A program made the translations under genes and the position numbers. The notes beneath the pieces were generated by a model. That model saw only the letters and a list, made by a program, of their open reading frames with translations. It did no database searches and had not been told where the DNA came from. 32,069 nt of DNA from the NCBI GenBank assembly GCA_031265765.1, contig JAISCE010000007.1, forward strand, positions 1-32,069. Reading direction: 5' to 3'. Below, piece by piece: positions 1 through 9,361 of this stretch (the first letter of the stretch is position 1; every line of letters starts with the position of its first letter). This DNA comes from Azoarcus sp. Its GTDB lineage: Bacteria > Pseudomonadota > Gammaproteobacteria > Burkholderiales > Rhodocyclaceae.

Positions 1-105
1 TTCGGCTGCCGCCAGGATGCGCAGCGCGAACGCTTCACCGTGGCGGCCAAGCGCCGCGTGCAGGCGGTCGATCCGGACGATGTCGGTTCCGATGCCGTGG
101 ATCAT
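1..105 (-). CDS. acpS: Holo-[acyl-carrier-protein] synthase AcpS, N-terminal part
   Basis: The first 35 codons of AcpS are present and the gene runs off the left edge. AcpS transfers 4'-phosphopantetheine from CoA to acyl carrier protein in the cytoplasm. The visible N-terminus starts [14 protein letters not shown], the family's opening strand, which carries the Mg-binding Asp (D8). The ATG (103-105) overlaps the pdxJ stop as ATGA, so it is the last visible member of the rpoE-to-acpS gene run. The pdxJ-acpS pairing is common in proteobacteria. The catalytic rest of the protein lies outside the window. Confidence 0.93.
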   Translation of the reverse strand, partial: MIHGIGTDIVRIDRLHAALGRHGEAFALRILAAAE

Positions 106-857
106 GCCGGCAATCCCGCTGCCTCGCGCATCAGGCGCTTCATTTCGGCAACCGCGCCGCGTAGGCCGATGAACACGGCGCGGCTGACGATGGCGTGGCC
201 AATGTGCAATTCGCGCACGCCCGCAAGCGCAGCGACTGGCTGCACGTTGTAATAGTTGAGCGCGTGCCCGGCGTTGAAGCGCATCCCCGCCGCCCACACG
301 GCTTCGCCCGCCGCGCGCACTTTGTCGAGTTCCGCGCGCACCATCGGACTGCCGGCATCCCGCCCCGCGCCGTGAAAAGCATGGGCATAGGGGCCGGTGT
401 GGATTTCGCAGACGCGCGCCCCGATCCGCGCCGCGGCGTCGATCTGCGCCGGGTCGGCGTCGATGAATACGCTGGCGACAATGCCGGCATCCGCCAGCCG
501 GGCGATGCGCTCGCGCAGTTTCGTCTCTTGGGCGGCGACATCGAGTCCGCCCTCGGTGGTGACTTCCCGCCGCCCCTCGGGCACCAGCATCGCCATTTCG
601 GGCTTGAGGCGGCAGGCGATGCCGACCATTTCATCGGTTGCCGCCATTTCGAGATTGAGTTTGATCTGGGTGAGTTCGCGCAGCCTTCGCACGTCATCGT
701 CATTAATATGGCGGCGATCCTCGCGCAAATGGACGGTGATGCCGCCCGCGCCGCCGAGATGCGCCTCGACCGCCGCCCACGCCGGATCGGGTTCCCAAGT
801 GCGCCGCGCCTGCCGCAGCGTTGCAACATGGTCGATATTGACGCCGAGTTCTATCAC
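102..857 (-). CDS. pdxJ: Pyridoxine 5'-phosphate synthase PdxJ
   Basis: PdxJ condenses 1-deoxyxylulose 5-phosphate with 3-amino-2-oxopropyl phosphate to give pyridoxine 5'-phosphate, the last ring-forming step of DXP-dependent vitamin B6 synthesis. The 251-residue protein has normal family length. It opens with [16 protein letters not shown], continues with [13 protein letters not shown] and contains EIHTGPYA and [11 protein letters not shown], all hallmark phosphate- and substrate-binding segments of the TIM barrel. The start codon is GTG (855-857), which overlaps the recO stop as GTGA. An AGGA sits only about 4 bases upstream, so translation is probably coupled to recO. The stop overlaps the acpS start. 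Confidence 0.97.
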   Translation of the reverse strand: MIELGVNIDHVATLRQARRTWEPDPAWAAVEAHLGGAGGITVHLREDRRHINDDDVRRLRELTQIKLNLEMAATDEMVGIACRLKPEMAMLVPEGRREVTTEGGLDVAAQETKLRERIARLADAGIVASVFIDADPAQIDAAARIGARVCEIHTGPYAHAFHGAGRDAGSPMVRAELDKVRAAGEAVWAAGMRFNAGHALNYYNVQPVAALAGVRELHIGHAIVSRAVFIGLRGAVAEMKRLMREAAGLPA

Positions 858-1582
858 AGTTCCTGCAATTCCCTGAGTACCCGGCGGGATTGTAAAGGCT
901 GGCCGCCAAGATGATGATCGATGAGCGCGCGCAATAAACGTCTGGCCTCGGACAGCGTCGCGGCGCGGCTGAAATCGCCCGCGGCCAGGTCGATCAGGGC
1001 TTGGCCGCCGACAGGCACGCCCGCCGCCTGCCGTTCAGCCTCTTCCGCGCAAAGCCGGGGACCGTGCTCGATTATATAGAGATAAGGCCGCCCAGGCCGG
1101 ATCGGATGGCCATCGCCATCGGTATCGAGCATGGCCCCATAGCCGAGTTCGCGCAGCAGCGTCAGCTCGAAACGGCGCAACAGCGGGGACAGGCTCTCCC
1201 CCCGGCCCAGCGCCGCCATGGCCGCCTCATAAGCATCGAACAGCGCCGGATGCGGATCTTCGCGCGCGGTCAACTTGAGCAAAAGCTCGTTCAGATAGTA
1301 GCCGCACAGCAGCGCGCGTCCGGCAAGCAGGGCTTGACCGCCGCGCCATTCGCCCCGGATCAGCGTCTTCAATTCACCGCCGCCCGACCAGTCGAGCAAG
1401 AGCGGCTGGAAGGCCATCAATACACCGCGCAATGCCGACAAGGGCCGCCGCGCGCCTTTGGCGACGAGCGCGGCCCGGCCATGGTCGCGCGCGAAAATTT
1501 CGACGATCAGACTCGTTTCGCGCCATGGCAGGGTATGCAGCACCCAGGCCGCCTGCCCCGTGACACGCTGTTTCGGGTTCAC
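854..1582 (-). CDS. recO: DNA repair protein RecO
   Basis: RecO is a RecF-pathway mediator that binds single-stranded DNA and, with RecR, loads RecA onto SSB-coated DNA. The N-terminal OB fold is recognisable in AAWVLHTLPWRETSLIVEIF followed by RDHGR and AKGARRP. The C-terminal helical part contains an ELTLLRELGYG segment. I place the start at GTG 1580-1582, which overlaps the era stop as GTGA and gives 242 residues. The frame stays open a further 14 codons upstream, but that extension lies inside era and has no family resemblance. The usual four zinc cysteines of some RecO proteins are not evident in the middle region, which is common in this class. Confidence 0.92.
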   Translation of the reverse strand: MNPKQRVTGQAAWVLHTLPWRETSLIVEIFARDHGRAALVAKGARRPLSALRGVLMAFQPLLLDWSGGGELKTLIRGEWRGGQALLAGRALLCGYYLNELLLKLTAREDPHPALFDAYEAAMAALGRGESLSPLLRRFELTLLRELGYGAMLDTDGDGHPIRPGRPYLYIIEHGPRLCAEEAERQAAGVPVGGQALIDLAAGDFSRAATLSEARRLLRALIDHHLGGQPLQSRRVLRELQEL

Positions 1583-2490
1583 TCGTACCCCAGGCTCTTG
1601 ATCGCGCGCTCGTCGTCGGCCCAACCGCGCCTGACTTTGACCCAGGTTTCGAGAAAGACTTTGCCGCCGAACAGTTTTTCCATTTCGATGCGCGCCTCGC
1701 TCGCCGCCCGCTTGAGCTTGCCGCCGCCTTTTCCAATGACGATTCCCTTGTGCGCGGGTTTGTCGGCAACGATTGCGGCGTGAATGCGGCGTAATTCGCC
1801 CTCGATTTCAAACTTTTCGATTTCGACCGCGAGGCCGTAAGGCAATTCGTCGCCGAGAAGGCGAAATAGTTTTTCGCGCAGGAATTCGGCGGCGAGAAAG
1901 CGTTCGCTGCGGTCGGTGATTTCATCTTCGCCGTAAAGCGGCGCGCCGGGCGGCAGCAGCGCCGCCGCCGCCGCGATCAGGGTCTCGCAATGATGTCCGC
2001 GTTCCGCCGACAACGGCACGACCTCTGCGAACTCGCGCAGATGCCGCAAGCGGTCGATGAAAGGCAGCAGGCGGCGCTTGTCGGCGAGCCGGTCGATTTT
2101 GTTGATGACCAGCACGACTTTGGCCCCGGACGGGATCGCGGCCAGCGCCTCGCGGTCTTCGTCGTCGAAACACGCCGCTTCCACAACGAAAAACACCACA
2201 TCGACGCCGGCCAGCGCCTGGGCGACGCTGCGATTCATTGCGCGGTTGAGCGCATTGCGATGCCGGGTCTGGAAGCCCGGCGTATCGACGAACACGAACT
2301 GCGCATCGTCGGCGCTCAGGATGCCTCTTATTCTGTGGCGGGTGGTTTGCGCCTTGTTCGAGACGATGCTGATTTTCCGCCCGACCAGGCGATTGAGCAA
2401 AGTCGACTTGCCGACGTTGGGCTTGCCGACAATGGCGACGAGACCGGCCCGGCTGGCATCTGGCGCGGCATCCGGTATGTTCACATCCAC
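1579..2490 (-). CDS. era: GTPase Era
   Basis: Era is an essential Ras-like GTPase that binds the 3' end of 16S rRNA during 30S assembly. The G1 loop GKPNVGKST is at residues 22-30, G3 is DTPG within [17 protein letters not shown], and G4 is NKID. The C-terminal KH domain shows the GKGG loop in [14 protein letters not shown]. At 303 residues the length is typical. The frame opens at GTG 2488-2490, and a second GTG at 2482-2484 overlaps the rnc stop as GTGA. Either could be the true start. The rnc-era-recO order is the classic proteobacterial operon. Confidence 0.96.
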   Translation of the reverse strand: MDVNIPDAAPDASRAGLVAIVGKPNVGKSTLLNRLVGRKISIVSNKAQTTRHRIRGILSADDAQFVFVDTPGFQTRHRNALNRAMNRSVAQALAGVDVVFFVVEAACFDDEDREALAAIPSGAKVVLVINKIDRLADKRRLLPFIDRLRHLREFAEVVPLSAERGHHCETLIAAAAALLPPGAPLYGEDEITDRSERFLAAEFLREKLFRLLGDELPYGLAVEIEKFEIEGELRRIHAAIVADKPAHKGIVIGKGGGKLKRAASEARIEMEKLFGGKVFLETWVKVRRGWADDERAIKSLGYE

Positions 2491-3167
2491 ATCTGCTTCA
2501 GCCGGGCAAGCGCCAATTCCGCCGATCGTTGCTCCGCCGCGCGGCGGCTGCTGCCCCGTCCGACGGTGCGCAAGGAATACTTCGGCACATCGCAGGCAAC
2601 CTCGAACTCCTGCGCATGCGCTTCACCGAGCACCTGGAGCATGGTGTACCCCGGCAACGCCAGCTTGCGCCCCTGCAACCATTCCTGAAGCGCGGTCTTG
2701 GGATCCTTGCCCGGAGAAATGGGGTTGACTTCGGCCAGCAAAGACTCGAACAGGCGATCCACCAATGCCCGCGCGGCATCGAACCCGGCATCGAGGTAGA
2801 CTGCCCCGATGATGGCCTCGAGCGCGTCGGCCAATATGGAAGGACGGCGCATGCCGCCCGAACGTAATTCGCCTTCCCCCAAATAGAGACAAGGGCCGAG
2901 GTCGATATCGAACGCCACGCGGGCGAGCGCATTCTGGCATACCAGCGAAGCGCGCGCGCGCGACAGATCGCCTTCGCGCAAACCGGCAAAGCGCCCGAAC
3001 AACGCGATCGACATCGCACAATTGAGCACGCTGTCTCCGAGGAATTCGAGCCGTTCGTTATGGAGTCGCTCGGCGCTGCTGCGATGGACCAATGCCTGTT
3101 TCAGCAAGGCCGGATCGGCAAAAACGTGACCGATGCGTTCTTGCAGGCGATCGATGAGGGCTTTCAT
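2481..3167 (-). CDS. rnc: Ribonuclease III
   Basis: RNase III is a Mg-dependent endonuclease that cuts double-stranded RNA and matures rRNA precursors and many mRNAs. The signature [12 protein letters not shown] spans residues 37-48, with the catalytic acids E41 and D45. A second active-site stretch is [17 protein letters not shown] double-stranded-RNA-binding domain follows from about residue 155 ([12 protein letters not shown] to [13 protein letters not shown]). The length of 228 residues is typical. The ATG follows the DUF4845 stop with no gap, and the gene's end overlaps the era start by up to 10 bases. Confidence 0.97.
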   Translation of the reverse strand: MKALIDRLQERIGHVFADPALLKQALVHRSSAERLHNERLEFLGDSVLNCAMSIALFGRFAGLREGDLSRARASLVCQNALARVAFDIDLGPCLYLGEGELRSGGMRRPSILADALEAIIGAVYLDAGFDAARALVDRLFESLLAEVNPISPGKDPKTALQEWLQGRKLALPGYTMLQVLGEAHAQEFEVACDVPKYSLRTVGRGSSRRAAEQRSAELALARLKQMWM

Positions 3168-3533
3168 TTATTTGTTACCGTCTCTACTCGATGCCTTGAA
3201 ATCGAACAGCAAACTGATGTTACTGACGAGCGGCACCTTGTGCGAATACTCGGCCTCGATCACGATGCCTCCGCCCGCCCGGCGAATGACGAGATCGCCC
3301 GGCTTGATCTGGCCGATGCCGTCGATGATGGCCTGGCGCTCGTAACTTTTGCGCAATTCGGAATCCGACGCATCGCTATCGGCTTCGTTGGCGACTTGGG
3401 CGATGATGTGTTTCAAAGAAAAATATTCCTTGTAAGGGCCGACCATCTTGAGGCCGGCCAACAAAACCATGCTGATCAGGATCGCCACGAAAATCATACC
3501 CATCAGGCTCATGCCGCGCAGGCGGAATCTCAT
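3168..3533 (-). CDS. DUF4845 family small membrane protein
   Basis: This is a 121-residue protein of unknown function that sits between lepB and rnc in many beta- and gammaproteobacteria. It has one N-terminal transmembrane helix (about residues 8-28, SLMGMIFVAILISMVLLAGL) followed by KMVGPYKEYF, the family's recognisable segment, and a soluble domain of about 85 residues that would face the periplasm. The frame opens at GTG 3534-3536, but ATG 3531-3533 has a strong AGGAGG seven bases upstream and is preferred. It lies 19 bases after the lepB stop. Position and topology suggest a link to protein secretion or pilin-like processing, but no function is established. Confidence 0.88.
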   Translation of the reverse strand: MRFRLRGMSLMGMIFVAILISMVLLAGLKMVGPYKEYFSLKHIIAQVANEADSDASDSELRKSYERQAIIDGIGQIKPGDLVIRRAGGGIVIEAEYSHKVPLVSNISLLFDFKASSRDGNK

Positions 3534-3552
3534 CACAGCCCCTCCTCGACGA

Positions 3553-4356
3553 TCAATAAAAGCGACCGACGCGTTTCAGATCGTTGAAATTGAACCAGAT
3601 GAAGAAAGCCCGCCCGACGATGTTCTCCTCAGGCACGAAACCCCACACCCGGCTGTCGGCACTATTGTCACGGTTGTCCCCCATGACCAGGTAATGCCCC
3701 GCCGGTACCATACAACTGAAACCGCGCACAGTATATGTGCAATTTTCGCGGAACTTGAAATTCTTCGCCCCCGGAACATACGGCGGCGCATCGTCTTCGA
3801 GCAAAATGTCGTGCTCGACCTCGCCGAGCCTTTCGGTGTACTTCGGCGAAGAATAAGCAGCCTTGTCGTGATTGTGACGGCCAGCCGCCGTAACGGTCAC
3901 CGGCTTGCCATTGACGGTGAGCCGTTTGTCGGTGTAGTCGACCTTGTCGCCCGGCAAACCCACCACGCGCTTGATGTAGTTCTGCGACGGATCGCGGGGA
4001 TAGCGGAAAACCATGACTTCGCCGCGCCGGGGACGATCGACATCGAAAACCTTGATATCTATCACCGGCAGGCGGATGCCGTAGGTAAATTTGTTCACCA
4101 GGATGAAATCGCCTTCCAGCAGTGTCGGAATCATCGAACCGGAAGGGATTCTGTACGGCTCGACGATGAAAGAACGCAGGATGAAGACGGCCAGCACGAC
4201 CGGGAAAAAAGCGGCGCCCCATTCCACCCATGCCGGCGATGGCGCATCGGGCGGACGCCGCGCCCTGGCGTAGAAGCGATCCGCCGCCCACAAGGCGCCG
4301 GTGACAAGCAACAGTACGAACAACACCAGGGCGAGATTGACACTGGAAAAATCCAC
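3553..4356 (-). CDS. lepB: Signal peptidase I (LepB)
   Basis: LepB removes signal peptides from exported preproteins at the outer face of the inner membrane. Two N-terminal membrane segments are visible (about residues 7-25 and 46-64). The catalytic Ser74 lies in IPSGSMIPTLLEGD and the general base Lys129 in NYIKRVVGLPGD, so the Ser/Lys dyad is intact. The box E motif GDNRDNSADSR is near the C-terminus. The start is GTG with AGGAG five bases upstream; an overlapping ATG two bases earlier is in a different frame. It follows lepA after 35 bases, the classic lepA-lepB pair. Confidence 0.97.
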   Translation of the reverse strand: MDFSSVNLALVLFVLLLVTGALWAADRFYARARRPPDAPSPAWVEWGAAFFPVVLAVFILRSFIVEPYRIPSGSMIPTLLEGDFILVNKFTYGIRLPVIDIKVFDVDRPRRGEVMVFRYPRDPSQNYIKRVVGLPGDKVDYTDKRLTVNGKPVTVTAAGRHNHDKAAYSSPKYTERLGEVEHDILLEDDAPPYVPGAKNFKFRENCTYTVRGFSCMVPAGHYLVMGDNRDNSADSRVWGFVPEENIVGRAFFIWFNFNDLKRVGRFY

Positions 4357-4391
4357 ATCGACTCCTATCGTTCAACGGTGCCGGACGCGCT

Positions 4392-6188
<1,797 letters not shown>

Positions 6189-6228
6189 GCTTTCGGCCTG
6201 ACTTCCCCTTACCCCGGCAAAGGGCGGG

Positions 6229-6501
6229 CTAGCCGGGCAAATCGTTCGATTCTAGCGGAAAAGCCTTGCAAAATGCGACCACGGCCTCCGTATCGAGACG
6301 GTGATGGCAAATCTCTCGCTCGCCGGCGAGCAAGACCGGCACCCGTTCGTTCCAGCGCGCCTCCAGATCCGGGGCTTCATCGACGTCGACGACCTCGATC
6401 CGCCAGCCGTGGCGGACCGCGAGCGGCTCCAGCGCCGCGATCAGTTCATGGCACAAATGGCACCACTGGCGGCTCAATACCGTGAATATGCGCGCACTCA
6501 A
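6229..6501 (-). CDS. Glutaredoxin/thioredoxin-fold small protein
   Basis: This is a protein of about 90 residues with an N-terminal CxxC redox motif (Cys14 and Cys17 in [14 protein letters not shown]) followed by a short thioredoxin-like domain. That domain includes [16 protein letters not shown] and the cis-Pro segment RVPVLLAG. It matches the small glutaredoxin-like family found next to lepA in betaproteobacteria. No ATG exists near the domain start. TTG 6499-6501 overlaps the rseC stop as TTGA and follows an AGG-containing stretch. GTG 6517-6519 would add six residues. The neighbours (RseC with a cysteine cluster, envelope-stress genes) suggest a thiol-redox role, but the substrate is unknown. 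Confidence 0.85.
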   Translation of the reverse strand: MSARIFTVLSRQWCHLCHELIAALEPLAVRHGWRIEVVDVDEAPDLEARWNERVPVLLAGEREICHHRLDTEAVVAFCKAFPLESNDLPG

Positions 6502-6968
6502 GCGCCTTGCCTCATGCACCCGGCGGCCTCGCCATCGTCCCGTTCGAGACGCAACCGCCAAGCGCCCGCGCCCTTGCCGCGGGCGCGGCGGCGCAAAACG
6601 AAGACCATCGCCAGCATTCCGGCCATGGCCCCCGCGCCCGAGGCCGCATCGGCCCATGCTGGCGGCGCAAGGCAAACGCACAGCAAGGCGCCGGCCAAAA
6701 TCAGCGCCGTACCCAAACCGTAACTCGCCATCGCCGCCCGCAGCGGCAAGCCGTCGTCGATCACCACCTTCACCCGTTCTCCCACACGCAGGCCCAGAGG
6801 ATCGTCGACGGAAAAAACCGTATCGCCATTTTTGAACATTTCCGCGAAACGCGGCGCATGGCAGCCACCAGGCTCGTCGCAATGCCCGCAGCCGCCCCGA
6901 TGCCCGGCCAGCCGCGCCCAAGCTTTTCCTTCTCCGGCACGGATGACGACAGCCCTGGCTTCGATCAT
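6498..6968 (-). CDS. rseC: SoxR-reducing/RseC-MucC family membrane protein
   Basis: RseC (MucC) family proteins are inner-membrane accessory factors encoded in rpoE operons; relatives contribute electrons to SoxR reduction and modulate sigma-E activity. The N-terminus contains the family cysteine cluster (Cys27, Cys30 and Cys36 in GGCGHCDEPGGCHAP). It is followed by a small beta domain (GERVKVVIDD) and two transmembrane helices at about residues 83-102 and 108-128. The 156-residue length is normal. The ATG overlaps the rseB stop as ATGA, and the gene's stop overlaps the downstream redox gene. Confidence 0.9.
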   Translation of the reverse strand: MIEARAVVIRAGEGKAWARLAGHRGGCGHCDEPGGCHAPRFAEMFKNGDTVFSVDDPLGLRVGERVKVVIDDGLPLRAAMASYGLGTALILAGALLCVCLAPPAWADAASGAGAMAGMLAMVFVLRRRARGKGAGAWRLRLERDDGEAAGCMRQGA

Positions 6969-7993
6969 TTGCGAACCGCTGCATCCATGGCTTCAGCCGC
7001 TTGTTGCGCGGCGTGCGGCGGCACCTCGCCGAGAACCGTTATCCGCTGCCCATCGACGATGCGCTCAAAGGCGTGTACAGCCCCTCCTCCGGGAAAACCG
7101 CCGCGCGCCTCCGCCCCGGCCTCCGCCTGTTCGACGAAAACCGAGATCGCCGCGAGACCGTCGCTGAAAACCATCTGCACGGTGCCGCCATTGTGGTGGC
7201 GTACTTTCGAGACCAGCGCGAACCCCGGCAAGGGCTCGTCGATACGCTTGTCGTCTTCCGCCCGGCTGGCGACGCCGTTTCCCATGTCGACCACACTCCA
7301 GTCTTCCTGGGGTTTGGCCCGGGCCGCGAGCAGTTCGTCGCCGATTTCGCCGCCGATGCGCACGTCGCTGAAGGCGAATTGTTCGACCACTCCGCCGCTG
7401 GCGTCGAACACCTGCGACTTGAGGAGCAGGCCGCTCTGCGCTTCGACCCACAGCACATGACCGAAGCGCAACCCGTCCCGCGGTTCGAGCATCACTTTCC
7501 GGGCCTCGTGGGCGGCAATGCGCCCCGTCTCGCCCAGGCGGACATTGTAATTGCCCGCCAGCCCGGCATAACTTTGCAGCAAGCGGCCCGGAAAACCACT
7601 GCGGGCGCCGACCCGGCTGATGATGACCGTGCGCTGCGCGGGCAGCAGGCAACGCACCTCATCGCCCCTGCGAACGACTTCCCGCGGGCTGCCGTCGAGC
7701 ACCTCCAGACGTTCGGTTTCTTCTCCATCGGCATAGCGATGCGCGATGCGCGAAGTCTCCAGCCGCCTCCCCGCCTGGTAACTGAAGGTGCCGACGTAAT
7801 TCAGCCGCTGACTGGCCGAGGCGATACGGTCGAGCCAAGCCAGCGGCTCCTCCGCCGAACGACCTGCGGAGGCAGGATCGGCGGCGGGCGGCGGCATTTC
7901 GCCGTCGAGCGCCGGATCGGCGGCAAAGCCGGCGACAGGTTGGCCGCACAGCGCGCATAACCAGAGGATGAGCCACGACTTCGACGCTTTCAT
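6965..7993 (-). CDS. rseB: Sigma-E regulatory protein RseB/MucB
   Basis: RseB (MucB) is a periplasmic protein that binds the anti-sigma factor RseA and protects it from proteolysis until envelope stress or mislocalised lipoprotein/LPS is sensed. A signal peptide is clear at the N-terminus (KASKSWLILWLCALCGQ, cleavage near AGFAAD). The mature N-domain includes RLNYVGTFSYQAG and SRIAHRYADGEE, typical of the MucB fold. A C-terminal domain includes GFALVSKVRHHNGGTVQMVF. An ATG at 8000-8002 directly abuts a GGAGG and is too close to use it. ATG 7991-7993 has ten-base spacing and is preferred. Confidence 0.93.
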   Translation of the reverse strand: MKASKSWLILWLCALCGQPVAGFAADPALDGEMPPPAADPASAGRSAEEPLAWLDRIASASQRLNYVGTFSYQAGRRLETSRIAHRYADGEETERLEVLDGSPREVVRRGDEVRCLLPAQRTVIISRVGARSGFPGRLLQSYAGLAGNYNVRLGETGRIAAHEARKVMLEPRDGLRFGHVLWVEAQSGLLLKSQVFDASGGVVEQFAFSDVRIGGEIGDELLAARAKPQEDWSVVDMGNGVASRAEDDKRIDEPLPGFALVSKVRHHNGGTVQMVFSDGLAAISVFVEQAEAGAEARGGFPGGGAVHAFERIVDGQRITVLGEVPPHAAQQAAEAMDAAVRK

Positions 7994-7998
7994 GGATT

Positions 7999-8535
7999 TC
8001 ATTCCTCCGCCGGAGCCGATATGGTCCGTATGTATTGCACCGCCGCCGGCATGGGGCCGCCCGCCATCGTCTGGTGCGCCACGAGATAGTCGCGCCGCGC
8101 GCCGTCCGCCGCGCGATGGGCGGCGGATGCGGCGATACCCGCCCCGTCCGGCGGAGGCGATGCCGCCACCTGGACGGCCGGGGCCGTTTCATCGCCGGAC
8201 AAGGCCATCACGACGCCGCCCACCGCCAGCACCCCCATCACCGAAGCCGCTACCGGCAACAGGCGATGGCGCAAGAAACGGCGTTCGGTTCCGCCTTCCT
8301 TGCGGCGCGGCGCAAGCACCGTGGGTTCGGCTTCGAGCCGGGACATCACCCTGGCGGCAAAGCCGCTCATCTCCGGTTGCGCGCCGCCCCGGATCACATC
8401 GCCCGCCAGGCAGTATGCGTCCCATTCGTCGCGGAATGCCGCGTCGCGTTTCAGGCGAGTGAAAAGCGCGCGAGCCGTGGCTTCGTCGACGTCGCCGTCG
8501 AGCATCGCCGAAAGTTTTTCCCTCATTTCAGCCAT
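7999..8535 (-). CDS. rseA: Anti-sigma-E factor RseA/MucA
   Basis: RseA is the single-pass inner-membrane anti-sigma factor that sequesters RpoE and is destroyed by regulated proteolysis on envelope stress. The cytoplasmic N-domain begins MAEMREKLSAMLDGDVD, the typical RseA_N opening, and includes DEWDAYCLAGDVIRG. A membrane helix lies at about residues 90-112 (LLPVAASVMGVLAVGGVVMAL), and an alanine- and proline-rich periplasmic tail follows. The frame opens at GTG 8536-8538, but ATG 8533-8535 has AGGA at better spacing. It follows rpoE by 27 bases, and its stop runs into the rseB start. Confidence 0.92.
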   Translation of the reverse strand: MAEMREKLSAMLDGDVDEATARALFTRLKRDAAFRDEWDAYCLAGDVIRGGAQPEMSGFAARVMSRLEAEPTVLAPRRKEGGTERRFLRHRLLPVAASVMGVLAVGGVVMALSGDETAPAVQVAASPPPDGAGIAASAAHRAADGARRDYLVAHQTMAGGPMPAAVQYIRTISAPAEE

Positions 8536-8562
8536 CACTCATTTTCCTTTGCCGTATCGTCA

Positions 8563-9162
8563 TCACCAGCGCTCATCCGCGCGCGTGCCAAGAAGCGGAC
8601 GCAGCCGGGCGGCAATCGCTTCGCGGGCGCGAAAAATCCGCGAACGCACCGTACCGATCGGACAATCCATGACATTGGCGATATCTTCGTAACTCAATCC
8701 TTCCAGCTCGCGCAAAGTAATGGCCTCACGCAATTCATCCGGCAGGCCGGCCATTGCTTCATCCACCGTTTGCGCGATCTGGCGCGTCATCAACTGCCTT
8801 TCGGGCGTATCGAAGTCGCGCAGGCGCTCCCCGCTTTCCAGACCCTCCATTTCGACCGCATCCATGCCCGTCAACGCCGTCATCCGCCGCCCCTGCGCGG
8901 CAAGATAGTTTTTCGCGGTGTTGATCCCAATCCGATAGAGCCATGTATAAAAAGCACTTTCCCCACGAAACGCTCCCAAAGCGCGGTAGGCCTTGATGAA
9001 AGTCTCCTGGGCAAGATCCTCGACCTCGGCGGGGTCGCGCACCAGACGCGCGAGCAGCCTGTAGAGCTTGCGCTGGTACTTCGACACCAACAAACCGAAA
9101 GCCTGTTTGTCTCCGCTTTGGACGCGTTCCACCAACTGTTGGTCGATTTCGCGATCGCTCAT
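8563..9162 (-). CDS. rpoE: RNA polymerase sigma-E factor (ECF type)
   Basis: This is the extracytoplasmic-stress sigma factor, a 199-residue protein of RpoE/AlgU type. Region 2 spans about residues 24-93 with DLAQETFIKAYRALGAFRG and FYTWLYRIGINTAKNYL. Region 4 spans about 135-190 with LREAITLRELEGLSYEDIA and GTVRSRIFRAREAI, the -35-recognition helix-turn-helix. The frame extends 26 codons further upstream, but ATG 9160-9162 (MSDREIDQQLVERV) matches the family start and has GGAC seven bases before it. It heads the rseA-rseB-rseC run and is divergent from nadB. Confidence 0.97.
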   Translation of the reverse strand: MSDREIDQQLVERVQSGDKQAFGLLVSKYQRKLYRLLARLVRDPAEVEDLAQETFIKAYRALGAFRGESAFYTWLYRIGINTAKNYLAAQGRRMTALTGMDAVEMEGLESGERLRDFDTPERQLMTRQIAQTVDEAMAGLPDELREAITLRELEGLSYEDIANVMDCPIGTVRSRIFRAREAIAARLRPLLGTRADERW

Positions 9163-9197
9163 CGAATGTCCATTATTCTGCTTGTATCGAGCTGTGC

Positions 9198-9225
9198 AGT
9201 ATAAGCGAGTGATCCGTTTCGCCAA
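9198..9225 (-). promoter_or_regulatory. Candidate sigma-70 promoter of the rpoE operon
   Basis: On the minus strand a -35-like TTGGCG (9220-9225) and a -10-like TATACT (9198-9203) are separated by 16 bases. Transcription would start near 9191 and give a leader of about 30 bases to the rpoE ATG. I looked for the sigma-E consensus (GGAAC / TCTGA) here. A GGAAC occurs at about 9231-9235 on the same strand, but no good TCTGA follows at the right distance, so autoregulation is not supported by this reading. Confidence 0.5.
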
Positions 9226-9324
9226 ACCCCGTTCCGCCATTCGTTTATAGTCCTACAGACAGCATGGTCATTGTTTGGTTCAGGAGGGGCGCTACGGGTA
9301 AACCCCGAGAGCGCCTCGGGCGCG

Positions 9325-9333
9325 TGCTATATT
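9325..9333 (+). promoter_or_regulatory. Candidate extended -10 promoter of nadB
   Basis: TGC followed by TATATT (9328-9333) is a perfect extended -10 element. No convincing -35 hexamer is seen 16-18 bases upstream, which is usual for extended -10 promoters. It would start transcription about 22 bases before the nadB GTG, leaving a very short leader without a clear Shine-Dalgarno sequence. Confidence 0.5.
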
Positions 9334-9361
9334 ACGCGCTTTCTTTTCCCGTCTTGTCTCC

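Noticed and set aside
9163..9240. Sigma-E autoregulated promoter upstream of rpoE
   Set aside because: A GGAAC is present but no matching -10 (TCTGA-like) follows at 16-17 bases; the sigma-70-like pair fits better.
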